NCBI RefSeq assembly: GCF_033958435.1
Contig: NC_134138.1
Coordinates: forward strand, 180,776,798 to 180,840,797
Direction of reading: 5' to 3'
Source of the DNA: Carettochelys insculpta
Taxonomy: Eukaryota > Chordata > Testudines > Carettochelyidae
DNA: 64,000 nt
The notes under the pieces were generated by a model. It was not told where the DNA came from. It was given only the letters and a program-made list of their open reading frames with translations, and made no database searches. The position numbers were made by a program, and so were the translations under genes. Below, one piece after another: positions 20,431 through 33,485 of the stretch. Positions within the stretch are counted from its first letter, which is position 1; every line of letters starts with the position of its first letter.

Positions 20431-22478
20431 ACCTCTCAGAATTAGGACTTACCTACATAAGAAGTCTCATAATAACTAATACCCTCCATTTTAATAGCCC
20501 CACAAATCTTACTAGGTGAAGTTCAGTTGTTCTGTGTCTGACGTCAGTGCTCTGTTTGATTAAACCTGAAGGTTCAGTTTGGATTATACGTTGTTCACTG
20601 TTTTAAAAACATGAGTAAGTGATGATATAGTTGAGTTTATTAAATTCATTCTAATTTATCTACCTACAGTATAGCCTAATAAAGTCTTGCAACCTGTATA
20701 TGTAATGGAGTAATAAAAGACACTAAAGTAAATTGTTGAACCACTTACTGATTTATTACAATTCCTCCCGACATCCAGATCAGTAACAAAAATGTATTTG
20801 TAGCTCCTGAAGTTGCTGTAAGACCATTGCTAGCTCACATCTTTAGTTGTTTTTTTTTCTGTTGCAATTAATTTTGAAAATGAACACCCATGGATTTTTT
20901 GCCTCCTAACACTGACTTTGCTGCTGTAAACCAACTGGATATTTTGTTATAGGCCAAAATCAACTGTCGTTAACAATGTAAATGTGATGTTACTGATGCA
21001 TCTGAAATGAATTTTATTATGTTATTTTTGATTACAGGTGTCACTCTGCTAGGAAAACGTATAGGTGTTAAAGTGGTTGATTCTACATATGGTGATACTT
21101 ATTTATGCCAGCAGAAGATCTGCTTTTAATGGAGAAATATAAAGATCACAGTGTAATGTTTTGTTTAAGGTTCTTGTAAACATTTAGAAAATGATGATTA
21201 CGTGATGCAAAAACCTGAAGTTTTGTTTACTGGGAACCTGACCTGGAAGGTTCTGAGAGCCTCCTGGAAAGGGCTGAGCCAATTTCTGTTGAAATCAATG
21301 GGTTATGAGGCCAGTCAGCGATTGGCAAGATTGAGCCCTAAGGGAGATGGAAACTATTTGGTAACAAAGAAAAATTGAGCCAGTCTGGGGTGTATTGATA
21401 GTTTTTCTTTTTTCAGATACGTTCTAGTTAACCCTTCACATTACTTCACTTCATATTTGCTCACAGGCTTGTCTTTGCAAAGAATTTCATTGCCACATGA
21501 TGCTGAACTGCTATGCTGCTGTTGCATGTACCCTCCTTACAGCGACTGCAAAGGTTCTGCCCTCACTCTATTTAACTACCTCCCTCAGAAGCAGGAGCTA
21601 GTTTGGTGGAAGCATTCTTCTTCTTTCAAGGTAGCATTGCCCGCATCAAATGCTGAGACCTAACTATGCTGAGTTACAGTTCCAGCATGTAGGCCTGCCT
21701 TCACGGCCACAGTATCAAACAGCCACTCGTTTCCATTTTCCTGTCCTAGTGCAAATCACGTTTTTTTTGTTATGAACTTGATTTCTTGCACATAGCATCA
21801 GATTAACTCCCTCTCATACACAGGTATGCAATGTAATATATAATTGCGATTTTTTTTCCCTTTTGGGGTGCGGAATGAAGAGAGATTGACAATCACTAGC
21901 CACTGTTTATTTTTAACTCTAGAAGGTGCTTAGAAGCAGGGTGCTTGAGTGTAGTATAAGAAGAATCTGAAGGGAACAGATTTATTATTTCTGACTCACA
22001 CATACAAAATGAGTTTAATGTTCATGGCAGCTGGAAAATAGATGAAAGAAACAATATTTGTGCTTTATCTTTTGTTCTGTTACCTTCCTAGACTTGGAGA
22101 GTAACCCTTTCTCTTATCAGAGATTTAAATCCATTAAAAAACACATCTGCACAGACCATATAACAGACAATAACCTCTCATCTGAATTTGAAGTGTAAGC
22201 ATGGACAAACATTTATTTGACCAGTATTGTTAGTTGCTTTAACGTGGACAGTTAACAGCTTAATGGCCCTTTTAAAACTTGAGTGCTTTATTTATAGTAT
22301 GTATTGACAAAATTATTGGAGGAGCGCAGTTTACTCTTATCCATGCAGATGTATAGCCTAATGCCTCAAATTGTCACTGTTATTCTGCTCCAATTTGCAA
22401 ATAGTTGCTAGATAGAGCTCTTTGGATGGACTACAAACAGCTGTGTTGCATCCAGAATGTAACAACTTTATAAATTTA
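20431..22478. other. unassigned stretch
   Basis: No gene found. 21,265-21,345 ('gggctgagccaatttctgttgaaatcaa'-like, ending 'gattgagccct') may be an old fold-back repeat. Confidence 0.3.
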
Positions 22479-22479
22479 T

Positions 22480-22570
22480 ACATCTGATGAAGCAGATATT
22501 TTCCCATGAAAGCTTATGCTCCAAAATATCTGTTAGTCTATGAGGTGCCACAGGACTTCTTGTTGTACTA
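22480..22570 (+). mobile_element. solo PLE tail
   Basis: CTGATGA, a degraded stem II, CATGAAAGCTTATGCTCC, 'aaaatatctgttagtct' and 'ggtgccacaggacttcttgt' identify the tail. Stem II no longer pairs well, so the ribozyme is probably dead. No clear target duplication. Confidence 0.8.
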
Positions 22571-25500
22571 AAATTTTAGTGAATTGTGACATGTTGGATA
22601 TGTCAATTGCTTCCATAATCATTGCTGCAAGAAAAAAATCGGCCACTTAAATTAGAAATTTATATGATGTAAAAGAAAATCCTTCAGACCTTAAATCGGC
22701 ATAGTTCTGAATGTTTTTTAGTAAGCTAAGTCATAAATAGGTCAACTTTTAGTACACTATGTAGGGAATTCAGTGCACTATTGTTGTTGCTGTTTATTAA
22801 TAATAAGGACAGTGTATTGAATTCACTGGTCAGACAATCTGTTTCCATAGCTTATAAAGGTTTTATATCTTTAATTAAATTAAAAACCAGAAATCAGCAT
22901 AATGAGGTTGTGAAGGAGAACTACCTGCAGTACCGAATGGTTTAAGGTTTGATACTAGAGCAGATGGCTAGAGGAATTTTGTTATGGGACTGGCCATGGA
23001 ATGGAGCCTTTCACTTCTAGGTCATCAATCTGAATATGGAGCAGATGAATCAGGTACAGGTCAGTTGTCACCAAAAATCATTTCCTTTGTTCTCTTCATC
23101 TTGATCTTAGTAAATAAATGGCCACATCACAAACTAATACTAACTGGTGACCATATTAGCAGTTTTCGTCTTAGACTATATCTCTTGAGTTTAAGGTAGA
23201 TGTAGGGGGTCGTTTTCACTATTGTTGCTTGTGCTCCTTACTCAGCAACTTTTCTCTAGGGACTAACTTTATTAGAAGAATAATTAATAATAAAATGGAA
23301 GAGCTGGTAGAGACAGAAAGTACTAGACTTGTCACTCTTCACATCCAAGGCTAAGATCGTTATGAAAGAGACTTGAACATGTGAGGAAGCATATCTCCAG
23401 CTGGACTTGAGCAAGTTCCTCTGGCCAATGTTCAAACATCTGCAGGAACCACAAAGAGCCTCCTTTGCGAGAGAGGAGATTGTTGGGGCAGAGGGCCTTT
23501 TTTAAAAGGTGGGAGATGAGTAAAGGGAGTGAAAAAAGGGGTCTTGATAGTTGTCCTCCAACCAAATTCTCATGAAATAAAAGTGACTTGCCCTAAATGG
23601 GACAGTGAGTCCAATTTCATTTGTGGGATCAATGCAGGTTTTAGAAAAAGCCCTTTAAAATGAGTATATGCACAGTAAACTGAAAGGCTGTTATTTAAAC
23701 AGAAGTTAGTTTACTTTCCATGGATTTGTGGTTATATTCCTTCAGCAACTGGTATGCACCAATGGGATATACATATGCATATCAAGAGGCAAACAGGCTC
23801 CTTTGTAAACACTGATCTCTCCTACATAATCTTCCTTTTTTTCTTGTTTGTTCATCTCTTTTCCTGTCAATGGAAGCTGCATATGGATCAAGTGCACCGT
23901 AATACATGGCCCCAGAGAGCTTACTTTGCATTGCCTCTGCTAATATCCCATTACCAGGTTGATATCAGCTCATTTGAAGAGGCAGGCATTGAATGCTTTT
24001 TTTGTACAATACAGAAAAGTGGGGATGGTGAGAAACAGGATAGGCATATTTGTGGTTACTGTCAAATAGGTTGCTGAAATCATATTCTCACATTCCTAGA
24101 GCCTCTGATTTTCATGTTGTGTGGAACTCTTACGAGTTAAGAAATCACTCCACCTTAAATGTCTGTCTTTGAAAATATACCATGTGCTTTTGTGATCAGA
24201 TGCTCAACCCTATTCCTGTCTAATAGGTTGCTTATAGACTGTTTTGTTTAAAAAATCCTAAATTAGAGAGTAACTTCTAGGGTTTTTAAAGTGCTGTTTG
24301 ATTGTTAATATAGCTGAACTCTGAAGAGGCAGCAAAATGTGTATTTGTGAATTGCCTGTACTCTCTGTATGTGTGCGTAATTTTTAAAACTATCTTTCAA
24401 TGCACAATTTAGTAATAATGAACTAAAACTATCCCAGAATTGAACTCTGTGTTTGATTTACCAGTGTAAATAATCTTAGGAGCCTCTTGTGTTGCATTCA
24501 GTGTCAGTTCTGTTGTGAATGCAGTATCATGTTTATGAGCCCAGAGGATGGTGCAGCAGCTGTATCTTCATTATGGTAAAATATGGAGTTCCTACAGCTG
24601 CAAGTGTAACCTGCTCATTTTGTGTGTATCTTTACAGCTCTCAGTTTAAGAACCCAGCTCTTAAACTCATGCTGCAGATACTCATACTTAGCAACTCTTG
24701 ACATTCCTAGTGTCAACCAAGATGGTGGTTGTCACAAAGGTAACACCAGTTCCATGCAGTAATAAATTACTGGCAATGAAATAACTTGATTAGGATGTTG
24801 GAAATTTAGCATAAAATACAGTGATCAAAACTGTCATTGACTTGAGATGGAATTTTGTCTGACTAAAGGTGTCATGCCTTTGGCTGTTGTTTTTCACATT
24901 TATCTCAGACTTCATGTTAGTTTCTATGAACATTTAACCGTATGTGAGCTGATGGACATCGAGGAGATGCTGAGTATTAAGTATGTCTACTAACCTGTTA
25001 GTGAAAGGCAGGAAGAGGATGGCTTCGGTGCAGAACAGATCTGTTGTACTCATGTAATTCTTAGAACAGAGCAGCAGTTACTTTAATGCTTTAGATTTTC
25101 GGTTCAATTACTCAATATCCCTTTGTGTCTTATCTGTTGCTATTGTTTTCACATTTCAGCATAATTTATTTGCCCGGTCTGAAATAGTAAATTTTGGAGA
25201 AAAGCGTAAATTGCACTAAATAGTCTGTGAGTGTGCAAAGAAGATAGACATCCATTTGTCTGACATCATTGGCTGACGTCAATATGCTTTCATTCTGCGC
25301 AAACTGAGCAGATGAGCAGCATACAGTTTTATTGCATACTGATTTTAAGCTTAAAAATAACCAATGGGTCTTGCATTTTCTGGCACATCACAGGCGTTTA
25401 CCCATCCGTATGGTTGCTTAATGACTGAATGATAGGTTATAAACTACAGAACGCCTCTCAAAACTAGAGTAAAACACACAGTGAGTTATACTTCCAGAGA

Positions 25501-28195
25501 ACTATTATCCTAGATTTAATTTCTCTAAAGTTACATTTTAGGACGAAAAATAAGAGGGACTCCTTAGTTTCTGTGTCCTGCAGTACATTTTAACTGTCGG
25601 CAAACGCTCATTAAATGATCTTCATTGACTGCATTCAGGACAGTTTCTGAATGGAAATGTATTAATATGACTGTTTTCTGCCAGTTATTACTCTTGAAAA
25701 ATTATAACAAATTGAACAATCCACAAATCAGCATCTCTCATTTATATTACGTTTTAATCTAAAGTTCAGTGTGTTACCATGACAGAATGAAGGGTTGCCT
25801 TTGTGCCATGGAGAGGAAAAGAATCATTTTGCATGAATCTTGTGATTTTTCTTTTATACTTAGTAGTTTGCCGTAGTTTCGATCAGTTTGGCCTGCATGT
25901 ATGTGTTACATTGTGCTTATTGATTCAATCAAATCTACATAAATGAATATCACATGTAATATCTGGGACCATATTTTAACTTTTTATATTTGTATTGTGT
26001 GGCAAACCACATTTCTCTGTACAAAAATGCTGTTAGGGTAGATGATCGCTGTTTTCTGTTACCTGCCAGGATTTTGGGCCACGCTTACAGTTGATCATTC
26101 ATCCTAAAATCTTTTCAAGCGAAAGCCAGGGAAATTTTATGAATTCTAAATTATACCTTCACATCAAAGCTTTGTTTACAAAGGAATAATGTCAAGGGTC
26201 TAACAAGGAAAGATGGCTCCTTTGCACTGTGGAAACATCATAAATTTAGCATATGGCAAACATTGGTTTTTTTTTTTAAATGTCATGACACTGCAGCAGT
26301 TCCAGTAAAGTTGGCAAGTTCTAAATACATTGCTCCCTAAATCTTTGTGACAAGAATAGCATATTATGCCATGGCTGGTAAGGAGGAAGCAACGTATTTT
26401 TCATACAGTTTTCATTATCAAATGTTAAGCAAGTAATCCAATGTTAACAATAAGTAAAGACTTACAGAGAATTACTCCCTCTTGCTTGTATAAGAGTTTG
26501 CACTCAGAAATGAAAATAAAAGTTCTAGACACTTACATTGTAGGTTTCTTTCTCATAGAAGGAATGAGTTGTTAAATTTCAAATCTCTAGGGTTTAAAAA
26601 AATTGGATTTCCTCCTGGCATGGGTTGTGGGAAGTGTATGTGTGTGTTGAATGATAATATTTAATACATAAGTTACTTATGAGTTGGATTTCAAAGCACT
26701 GGCCATGTTCTAATTCTCATCACACTGAAATAATGATAAACTATAATGATAGTTAACTATATTGGCAACATAATTATGCCAATCGTGAATGCTTTTGTAA
26801 ATTTCATCCCAGATGTAGAGTTTGTGTGTATTATAGATTTATATAGTCAAATGTAATTCTTTCCAAAATCTACTTTTCCATCCTCTGGGAGCATTTTACA
26901 CATCTGGTAGCGAGAGCTCAGCAAGTGTACAAAAATATTTGTATCCCAGAAAACTATTTGAATGTTAATACTGAGTACAGCTCTTTCCAATTACTGTAGT
27001 TTTGCCAAGTGACTTTGAAGCTGTTGGTATTGTTGTTTTAGCTGACTCAACTGTGTTGATAGTGACTGCACAGAGTGATTGTATAATGAAGAGAACAAAG
27101 AAGCATACACAGGAAAGGATTCAGCTCTGTAAACCTCTACAGACAGGGAAGATTAGTTTAAATCAGTAGGAGTTGGTGTTTTGGATTGGCCTGAAAGAAA
27201 AGGCTTTTTTGTTCATTGGATCGTTTCCCTCTGAACTTGGATGTTTAAAGTTAGGCCCGAGAATGCGTATCTTGATTTTTAGAGAAGTCATTAAGGAGTT
27301 GTCAGTGTTCTGCACTCCTGGAAACCCTAAAGATGGCCTTAGAAAGTCAACTTTTGCCACTGAAGTATGAAAAATTTGGTCACTTCACCTAAAGGCAAGA
27401 AAAATTTGAGTGTAATTCAGCTTTCTTATGATATTTCACAACATTTTCATAGGCTAGACAGAAATAATGTGAGAGAAGGTCTCTCGAGAAAAACACAAGC
27501 ACATAAATGGTACAATTCTAGAGATGTCCCCAGAGTACTAGTGTTGGGAGAGATGGGTCTTCTGAGCCTAAAATTGGGTTCTGTAATACCAGAGACACAA
27601 ACTTATTTTTGTGAGACTGAAACCAAGTGGCAATGTCTTGAAAGTTGTGAAGAAAAGACCATGTGTTTCTACTATAAATATTCTGGTTAGACCTTGTTTA
27701 GAGGTTTGTTACAGAAGCATCACTCAGTCCAGTTAAGCTTTGACGTGACCTTGAAGTTGTAAAACTGTCAGAATGGAACAATGTGACAAGCAGTCATTTA
27801 GACACAGCTCTCTTTTACTGTACAGATGTGAAAGTAAACAAATCTTTACTCTGTCCTGGATAAAATTGTGGTCACCTTTTCACACTTGTTCATAAAGAGG
27901 ATCCTGGCTAGAGGAAACCTATTAGTATGAGGAAAATGTTGGAAGAATGATGGAATTAAAGTGGAATTGTGACAACACCTTTCAGAGAAATTATACATGA
28001 GTCTGTTGCACAACTTTATTCAGAGTAAAGTGGGTCATTTACTACGTCCTCAGCTTGCTAACACTCTGGGATAAATTAGCTCTTACTAGTAAATTATCTC
28101 CTATAGGAGAACTTCCGCTCACAGGCAATGAGGGTCACACAAGCCTCTGACAGAGAGGGTTTCTGAAGTATAGATTATAATGCAATAGGTACCTT
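22571..28195. other. long unassigned stretch, fewest recognisable repeats in the window
   Basis: No exon, gene or repeat was recognised over 5.6 kb. Frames up to 108 aa lack recognisable similarity. It may be intronic or intergenic unique sequence; conserved non-coding elements could lie here but cannot be judged without alignment. Confidence 0.35.
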
Positions 28196-28289
28196 TTGAC
28201 TTGTTTGTCCCAACCAAACTGGCCAGCATGCCGCAGCTGGCAGTTTTACCCTCACAGGGGTCGAAAAACAGTGAAAAGAAAGATGATAT

Positions 28290-29165
28290 TTTGAGTACGG
28301 AATGTTCACACCCTCTTGGACAGGGAGAACACCATGAGGCCCGAGAGAAGAACGGCCCTCATAGCAAGAGAACTGGCATGCTACAATATTGACATAACCG
28401 CCCTGAGTGAGACCAGACTTGCAGAGGAATGATCCATTTGTGACCTGAAAGGAGGTTACACCTTCTTCTGGAAAGGCAAACCAGAAAACAAAGACAGACT
28501 GCACGGAGTGGGATTTGCCATTAAGACATCGCTTCTGTGCCAGCTTCCTGAACTACCAACTTGCATCAGTGAGCGTTTGATCAAGCTCTGCTTCCCCGTC
28601 AACCTCTCTTGTCATGTTAGTCATCAGCATTTATGCCCCCACTCTGATCAGCAGTGATGAAGCAAAAGAGAATTTCTACGAGGACCTTGACCGTCTTGTG
28701 AAAGCAACTCCTCCTAGTGACAAGCTTCTCCTGTTGGGCGACTTCAACGCCAGAGTCAGCAAGTAATGTAGGAACTGGAGAGGGGTGCTAGGGCATCACG
28801 GCGTTGGTTACATGAATGCCAATGGCCTTGTCTGAGCTTGTGTGAAGAAAATGACCTGACGATTACCAACACTCTCTCTTCAGGCAGGCAAATAAATATA
28901 AGACCACATGGATGCACCTGAGATCAAAACAGTGGCACCTGATTTGGCTATGTCATCAGTTGTAGGCCAGGACATTTGTGATGTTAAGATCACCAGTGCC
29001 ACATGGGGAGCTGAGTGCTGGACTGATTATAGACTCGTCAGATCTGTCCTTATGCTGCACATTGCACCACTGCACCGCAAGAAGCTCAAGGTTGTCAGAC
29101 CCTCCTTCAACATCGGGAAACTGCAGCATACTGATTTTTGATGTCGTCGTTGGACACAATGGATT
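28290..29165 (+). pseudogene. LINE ORF fragment: APE-type endonuclease domain, broken
   Basis: Translation across at least two frame changes gives NVHTLLD, 'RRTALIARELACYNIDI', 'TALSETR', 'GGYTFFWKGKP', 'HGVGFAIKTSLLCQLPELP', 'VISIYAPT', 'LLLLGDFNAR', 'KYKTTWMHLRSKQWHLI' and 'GAECWTDYRLVRSVL' in that order. These match the N, E, Y-A-P, GDFN and terminal D-R/H motifs of the apurinic-type endonuclease of non-LTR retrotransposons. A stop follows SETRLAEE and the frame shifts near 28,610. The reverse transcriptase is absent. The same LINE type appears at 55,053-55,800. Clade is uncertain. Confidence 0.8.
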
Positions 29166-29254
29166 ACCAAGTACCTTCTGACTAGCAGTGGCAGATAAAC
29201 TCATGAAAAATAGCTGCCACATCTAAGCAAGACTCTGACATCTGAAGCAGGCCA

Positions 29255-29780
29255 TGGCTTCCTTATGAGGAAAGATTGAAAAGACTAGGGCTGTTCAGCT
29301 TAGAAAAGAGATGGCAAAGAGGGAGAGGTGATAGAGGTAGATAATATCATGAATGGTGGGGAAAAATGAATGGGGGGGTGTTTTCCACAATAAAAAAATG
29401 AGAGGGTGCCCAGTGAAATTAGTAGGCAACAGGTTTAATACAAACAAGAAATAGTACTGTTTAGTGTAGCACATAATTCACCTGTGGAACATATTGCCAG
29501 GGAATGCTATGGCGGCCAAAAAATAACCAGGTTCAAAAAGAACTAGGTAGATTCATGGAGGTTAGGTTCATCACTGGCTGTTTAGCCAAAATGTTCAGGG
29601 ATGTAGCCTTATGCTTAGGGCAGCCCTAAGCCTCTGACATCTAGAAGCCAGGTGTGCAAGGCAAAGGTGGAGAAGTTCAACTCCCGGTTCTGCATACTCC
29701 GAAGTGACATTGAACAGTCTCATAAACAAGACACAAGGCTAGATGGCTCATTGGTCTGACTCAGAATAGCTACTCTTCTG
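29255..29780 (+). mobile_element. CR1/L3-type LINE 3' fragment
   Basis: Ordered phrases (ggaaagattgaaaagactag, cagcttagaaaagagatgg, 'gatagaggtagataatatcatgaa', 'ttcatggaggttaggttcat', 'gctagatggctcattggtct', 'gactcagaatagctactctt') match the 3' part of a very common reptile CR1-like LINE. The frame is degraded by stops and indels. A hAT element sits in its extreme 3' end. Confidence 0.8.
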
Positions 29781-29788
29781 TTCTAGAA

Positions 29789-30162
29789 CAGCGAGAGGCA
29801 ACCTGCAGCCCATTGGGCTTCTGTGCGTTCTGCCAGACATTTTGTTTACTGTTGCCCATGTGCAGAGTTGCCACATTTTGCTTGTTTCCAACTGTGTAGT
29901 ATTCTTCCTACCAGTATTACTAAAGTGGCAGGCATGTAAAGTAAGGGCATGTGAAATAGGGCATGTGCTTATTGCACCCAACGTTGATGGTGAGATTCAT
30001 GCACAAGCGCTGCATCCAATCTAAGTGCTGCTGTGCTTCAGTCGGCATACCCTGCAAATTGTAGGTATTCAAGTGCAGATAGTTTGGCTATCTTCTACTA
30101 GGAGACCACCTTGGTTATGACAATCTTGAAACCCACTCACTAAGCTAGATTGCCCACCTCTG
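29789..30162. mobile_element. hAT element, 374 bp, 7/8 target duplication
   Basis: Begins cagcgagaggcaacctgcag and ends gctagattgcccacctctg. The flanks are ttctagaa (29781-29788) and ttctagac (30163-30170). The target is the 3' tip of the preceding LINE. No transposase frame. Confidence 0.78.
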
Positions 30163-30170
30163 TTCTAGAC

Positions 30171-30560
30171 CCATGCTGGCAAGAATAATGTGTGAAGTGC
30201 TCAGTCTTATGGGATTGCATTGGAACAGCAGCGAGTATTATGTTTGCATCCAGAAAGAGGGAGCTCTTCGCAGAGATCAACGTGACCATAAGTCGATCCA
30301 AGGAATGCTATTGATTGGTTTGGCCTGTCTGTGAGAGAGTTATCCTTTCTGGACAGCTGTGTGGCAACAAAGATGTCATTTAGTGGGGCACTGCGGAGTT
30401 CCACAACTCCAAGCTTTTCCCCACAAAGGGTGAATAATCTTGTTACCCTCCTGCTTCCTGATGTAAAGTGTAATTTTCTGTCATTTGAATCACGTCTATG
30501 GTCTGTAATGCCACATCAGACTACTCTTAGTGCATCCAGAACCTCTCATCTCTTGGAAGC
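30171..30560. other. unassigned stretch
   Basis: No gene or recognised repeat between the hAT element and the CR1 3' end. Confidence 0.3.
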
Positions 30561-30562
30561 TT

Positions 30563-31188
30563 ACAGAATCATAGGGCTGGAAGGGACCTCAGGAGGTCAT
30601 CTAGTCCAGCCCCCTGCTTCAAGCAGGATCAACCCCCCCTAAGTCATCCCAGCCAGGACCTTGTCCAGCTGGGACTTAAAAACCTTGAGGGATGGAGAAT
30701 CCACCACCTCTGTAGGCAATGCATTCCAATGCTTCACCACTCTCCTGGTGAAGTAGTTTTTCCTAATATCTAACCTACACCTCTCCCCCTTCAACTTCAG
30801 ACCATTACTCCTTGTTCTGCCATCTGACACCACTGAGAACAGTTTCTTACCCTCCTCTTTAGAGCTCCCCTTCAGGAAGTTGAAGGCTGCTATCAAATTG
30901 CCTGTCACTCTTCTCGTCTGCAAACTAAAAAAGCCAAAATCCCTCAGCTTCTCCTCATAGGTCATGTGCTCTAGACCCTTAATCATTTTTGTTGCCCTCC
31001 GCTGAACCTGCTCCAGCAAATCCACATCCTTTTTATATTGGGGGTCCCAAAACTGGACACAGTATTCAAGATGTGGCCTCACCAGTGTCGAACAGAGAGG
31101 AACAACTGATTCTTTAGATCTGCTCGAAATGCTCCTCCTAATGCATCTTAGTATGTCGTTAGCCTTCTTGGCTACAAGGGCACACTGC
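30563..31188 (-). pseudogene. CR1 LINE, C-terminal RT region and 3' UTR
   Basis: The minus-strand frame 31,082-30,639 (147 aa) starts RPHLEYCVQFWDP, continues 'DLLEQVQRRATKMI' and 'RDFGFFSLQTRR', and ends 'FKSQLDKVL', the conserved end of CR1 reverse transcriptase. The 3' UTR reads on the plus strand as 'cagaatcatagggctggaag' then 'gacctcaggaggtcatctag', the hallmark CR1 end. Upstream (31,085-31,188) the sequence is CR1-like but out of frame, and it is cut by a PLE-derived insertion. The copy is 5'-truncated. Confidence 0.93.
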
Positions 31189-31515
31189 CCTGGGTGTTAA
31201 TATCTCCCCATTAGACTCTGACAAAGGCTCACATCCCCATCTGATCTGACTTGTTTTTTCCTCTTTTGATAAGTACTATTGATACTGGGCCATTTCCACC
31301 TTGCTGAATAGACCTTGTCAGCTCTGGCCCTTCCTTTTACTGGGACCTCACTCTTTACATACCCCTCTGAAACCCCCACCCCCCACTCATGCATCTGATG
31401 AAGTGGGTCTTTGCCCACAAAAGCTTATGTTCCAAAATATCTGTTAGTCTCTAAGGTGCCACAAGACTTCTTGTTGTTCTTGAAGCTACAGACTAACACG
31501 GCTACCTCTCTGATA
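31189..31515 (+). mobile_element. PLE-derived insertion, 327 bp, inside CR1
   Basis: The target duplication aagggcacactgc (31176-31188 and 31516-31528) is a perfect 13 bp. About 195 bp of leader precede the tail. The tail holds CTGATGA (31395-31401), stem II GTGGGTC/GCCCAC and CACAAAAGCTTATG, so G12 is mutated. It ends 'cagactaacacggctacctc'. Unlike the inverted dimers it is single-armed and carries sequence upstream of the ribozyme. Confidence 0.88.
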
Positions 31516-31530
31516 AAGGGCACACTGCTT

Positions 31531-33230
31531 ACTCGGTGTTTACTTCCATGCATGTGCTGTTCCTAAACAGAGCAAATCAGTATCATGGATGAGGTCCCTT
31601 TAATGGGGACTCCCTTTTTTTCAGGCAACATGTGTTTGCCAGCATTGTACTTTGGATGGGAGGAATTTGGAGGTCCCTTCTGAAGTACACCTTGGTCCTG
31701 AACCACCATCACTGCAGCATCAGGCACCATTTGAAATCTGTGAGAGATGGCTACGCATGTGACGCTTGACATTATGGATGGCCCACTAAAGTTATCTCAT
31801 GAGACCCTCTACAGGGAGCACTTTGGGGAAAAAATGTTGACTCCTGTGGCAGTACTTGAGACTGCTGAAGACTCATGTCTCCCACGTCTCTGCCAGGAAA
31901 GGGTCTCTTGTCTCCCTTTCACAGAGAAGTCTTCTAAACAATTGCTGGCTTAATCGCTGTCTCTCTGAGCCTTTCAAAACATGAGGAGACTTGGAAGCAG
32001 TTCCCTAATCTAGACTGACTCTAGTGATACTGAACAACCTTGTAGTAGGACCCAAAAACATATACCATCATCTTAACTAGTGACTTTCTGTTCTCCCATT
32101 GTTGGATAAGAGAGAGGGCTTTGGTACTGACCTCAGGAAATGAAAGGTGTCTTCCATTATTTTGGAATTGGTGATATTAACCTTTCTCGTAACAGTCCTT
32201 GAGCTTCTGGCGCATTTCCGTAATTAAGGCTGGATGCTTGCAGCTGTGCAAGTTGGCATGCACCTTTCCCAGAGGCAGTTGTTCTTGCTGAAACATCAGA
32301 TACATCAAAGGCTGTGCTAACCTGTTGTTGGTATGCCTCGGAGTTCTTGCAGATAACATGTTTGATTTATATCCTTATATCTTTGGACAGAGAAGTGACA
32401 GATTTATGGGCCTTCTTTCACATTTTGGTACTTGCCTATGTAGGATGGGTAGCCAACAGTCAACACTCTCGACTGGTTAAAAAATCCCTTTTTTGGAAGA
32501 CGGTGAATGTGAGAGTCAATCCACATGTTCTGCCAGTCTTCCCAGCAGCATCTGTAAAAACCAAAAAGGACTTTTTATGTTCTTTTATGGGCTGCTCTTG
32601 TAGTATGTGGAATCTGTCAAACATCCCTCACCATAACACAGTAAATCTGTTTTCAGGGTGGGCTTTTCAAAATGCCTGCCCTGAAGTAAGGGACTCCTCC
32701 TACAAGGAAATACTGTAATCAATTTCATAATTAACATAGCGAGGGGGAAGCCAGGAGGAATCCCAGCTCTCTGGGAGAGTTACTGGCTTTCTCCTCCCCC
32801 TCATCCCCCCCCAAAAAATAGTTAATTAGACAGGTGATCTGGCATTTTCTGCCAAGATTGCCCTTCTGATAGATAACTAAACATCTTACATTGAAGGCTT
32901 AGTGTAACTGGTGAGGGTACGGGTTTTCTCAGTTCTTTTGTTCTGTTTAGTTGTATAACTCTTAGCCAGCGTTCGGCTTGCCTGCCCTCCTTCTCCCCAT
33001 CCCTTAAGCTCTGACAGAGCTCCATATCAGTGCTACCAAACCGGCGTAGACTCTGGTTATGGAAAATTCATTGGCGCAGGTTTTGGCTTATTCAGGCTTT
33101 TGTCTGCAGGACCCTGTAGTCTTATGGAGTCAGGCTTATGGTATGGGCCAGAAGCAGTTTAAGCTGTTTCTGGAGGCTGTAGGTCCCAGGGCAATCTTCT
33201 GGATCCAGATAGCACAGTGCAGCTGTAACT
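31531..33230. other. unassigned stretch
   Basis: No gene. The 134-aa plus-strand frame at 32,314-32,718 has no domain that I recognise. Confidence 0.3.
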
Positions 33231-33231
33231 T

Positions 33232-33400
33232 GCCCACAGGCAGGCTCAAACCCAGGACCTTGGTGCATGAGCCTCTATGGATTGAGCCAAAAGTCAGTTG
33301 GCTCTCAGCTAAGGCTGTAAAGGAAGCTCCTTGTTTCTCTATGTAATTGGTCCATGTGCCACTGAATGGGGTAGTGAATCACACCCCTAGGTTTGTGGGT
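33232..33400 (-). repeat. tRNA-derived SINE copy 1
   Basis: On the minus strand a B-box-like ggtcctgggtttgagcc follows an A-box-like tggctcaatccatagagg. A body phrase, 'ctctcagctaaggctgta' in plus-strand reading, and 'gggtagtgaatcacacc' extend it. A second copy of the same family lies 250 bp downstream in the same orientation. Confidence 0.65.
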
Positions 33401-33485
33401 TATATACTTTGCATAGCTGAGGAAGCGTGTTCTAAGCTTCAGAGACCCAGCTGAAATCCAGGACAAGCCCCTACTTCTAACCACT

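Noticed and set aside
20157..20519. 120-aa plus-strand frame
   Set aside because: Within the GC-rich dispersed repeat; no conserved motif and no splice context.
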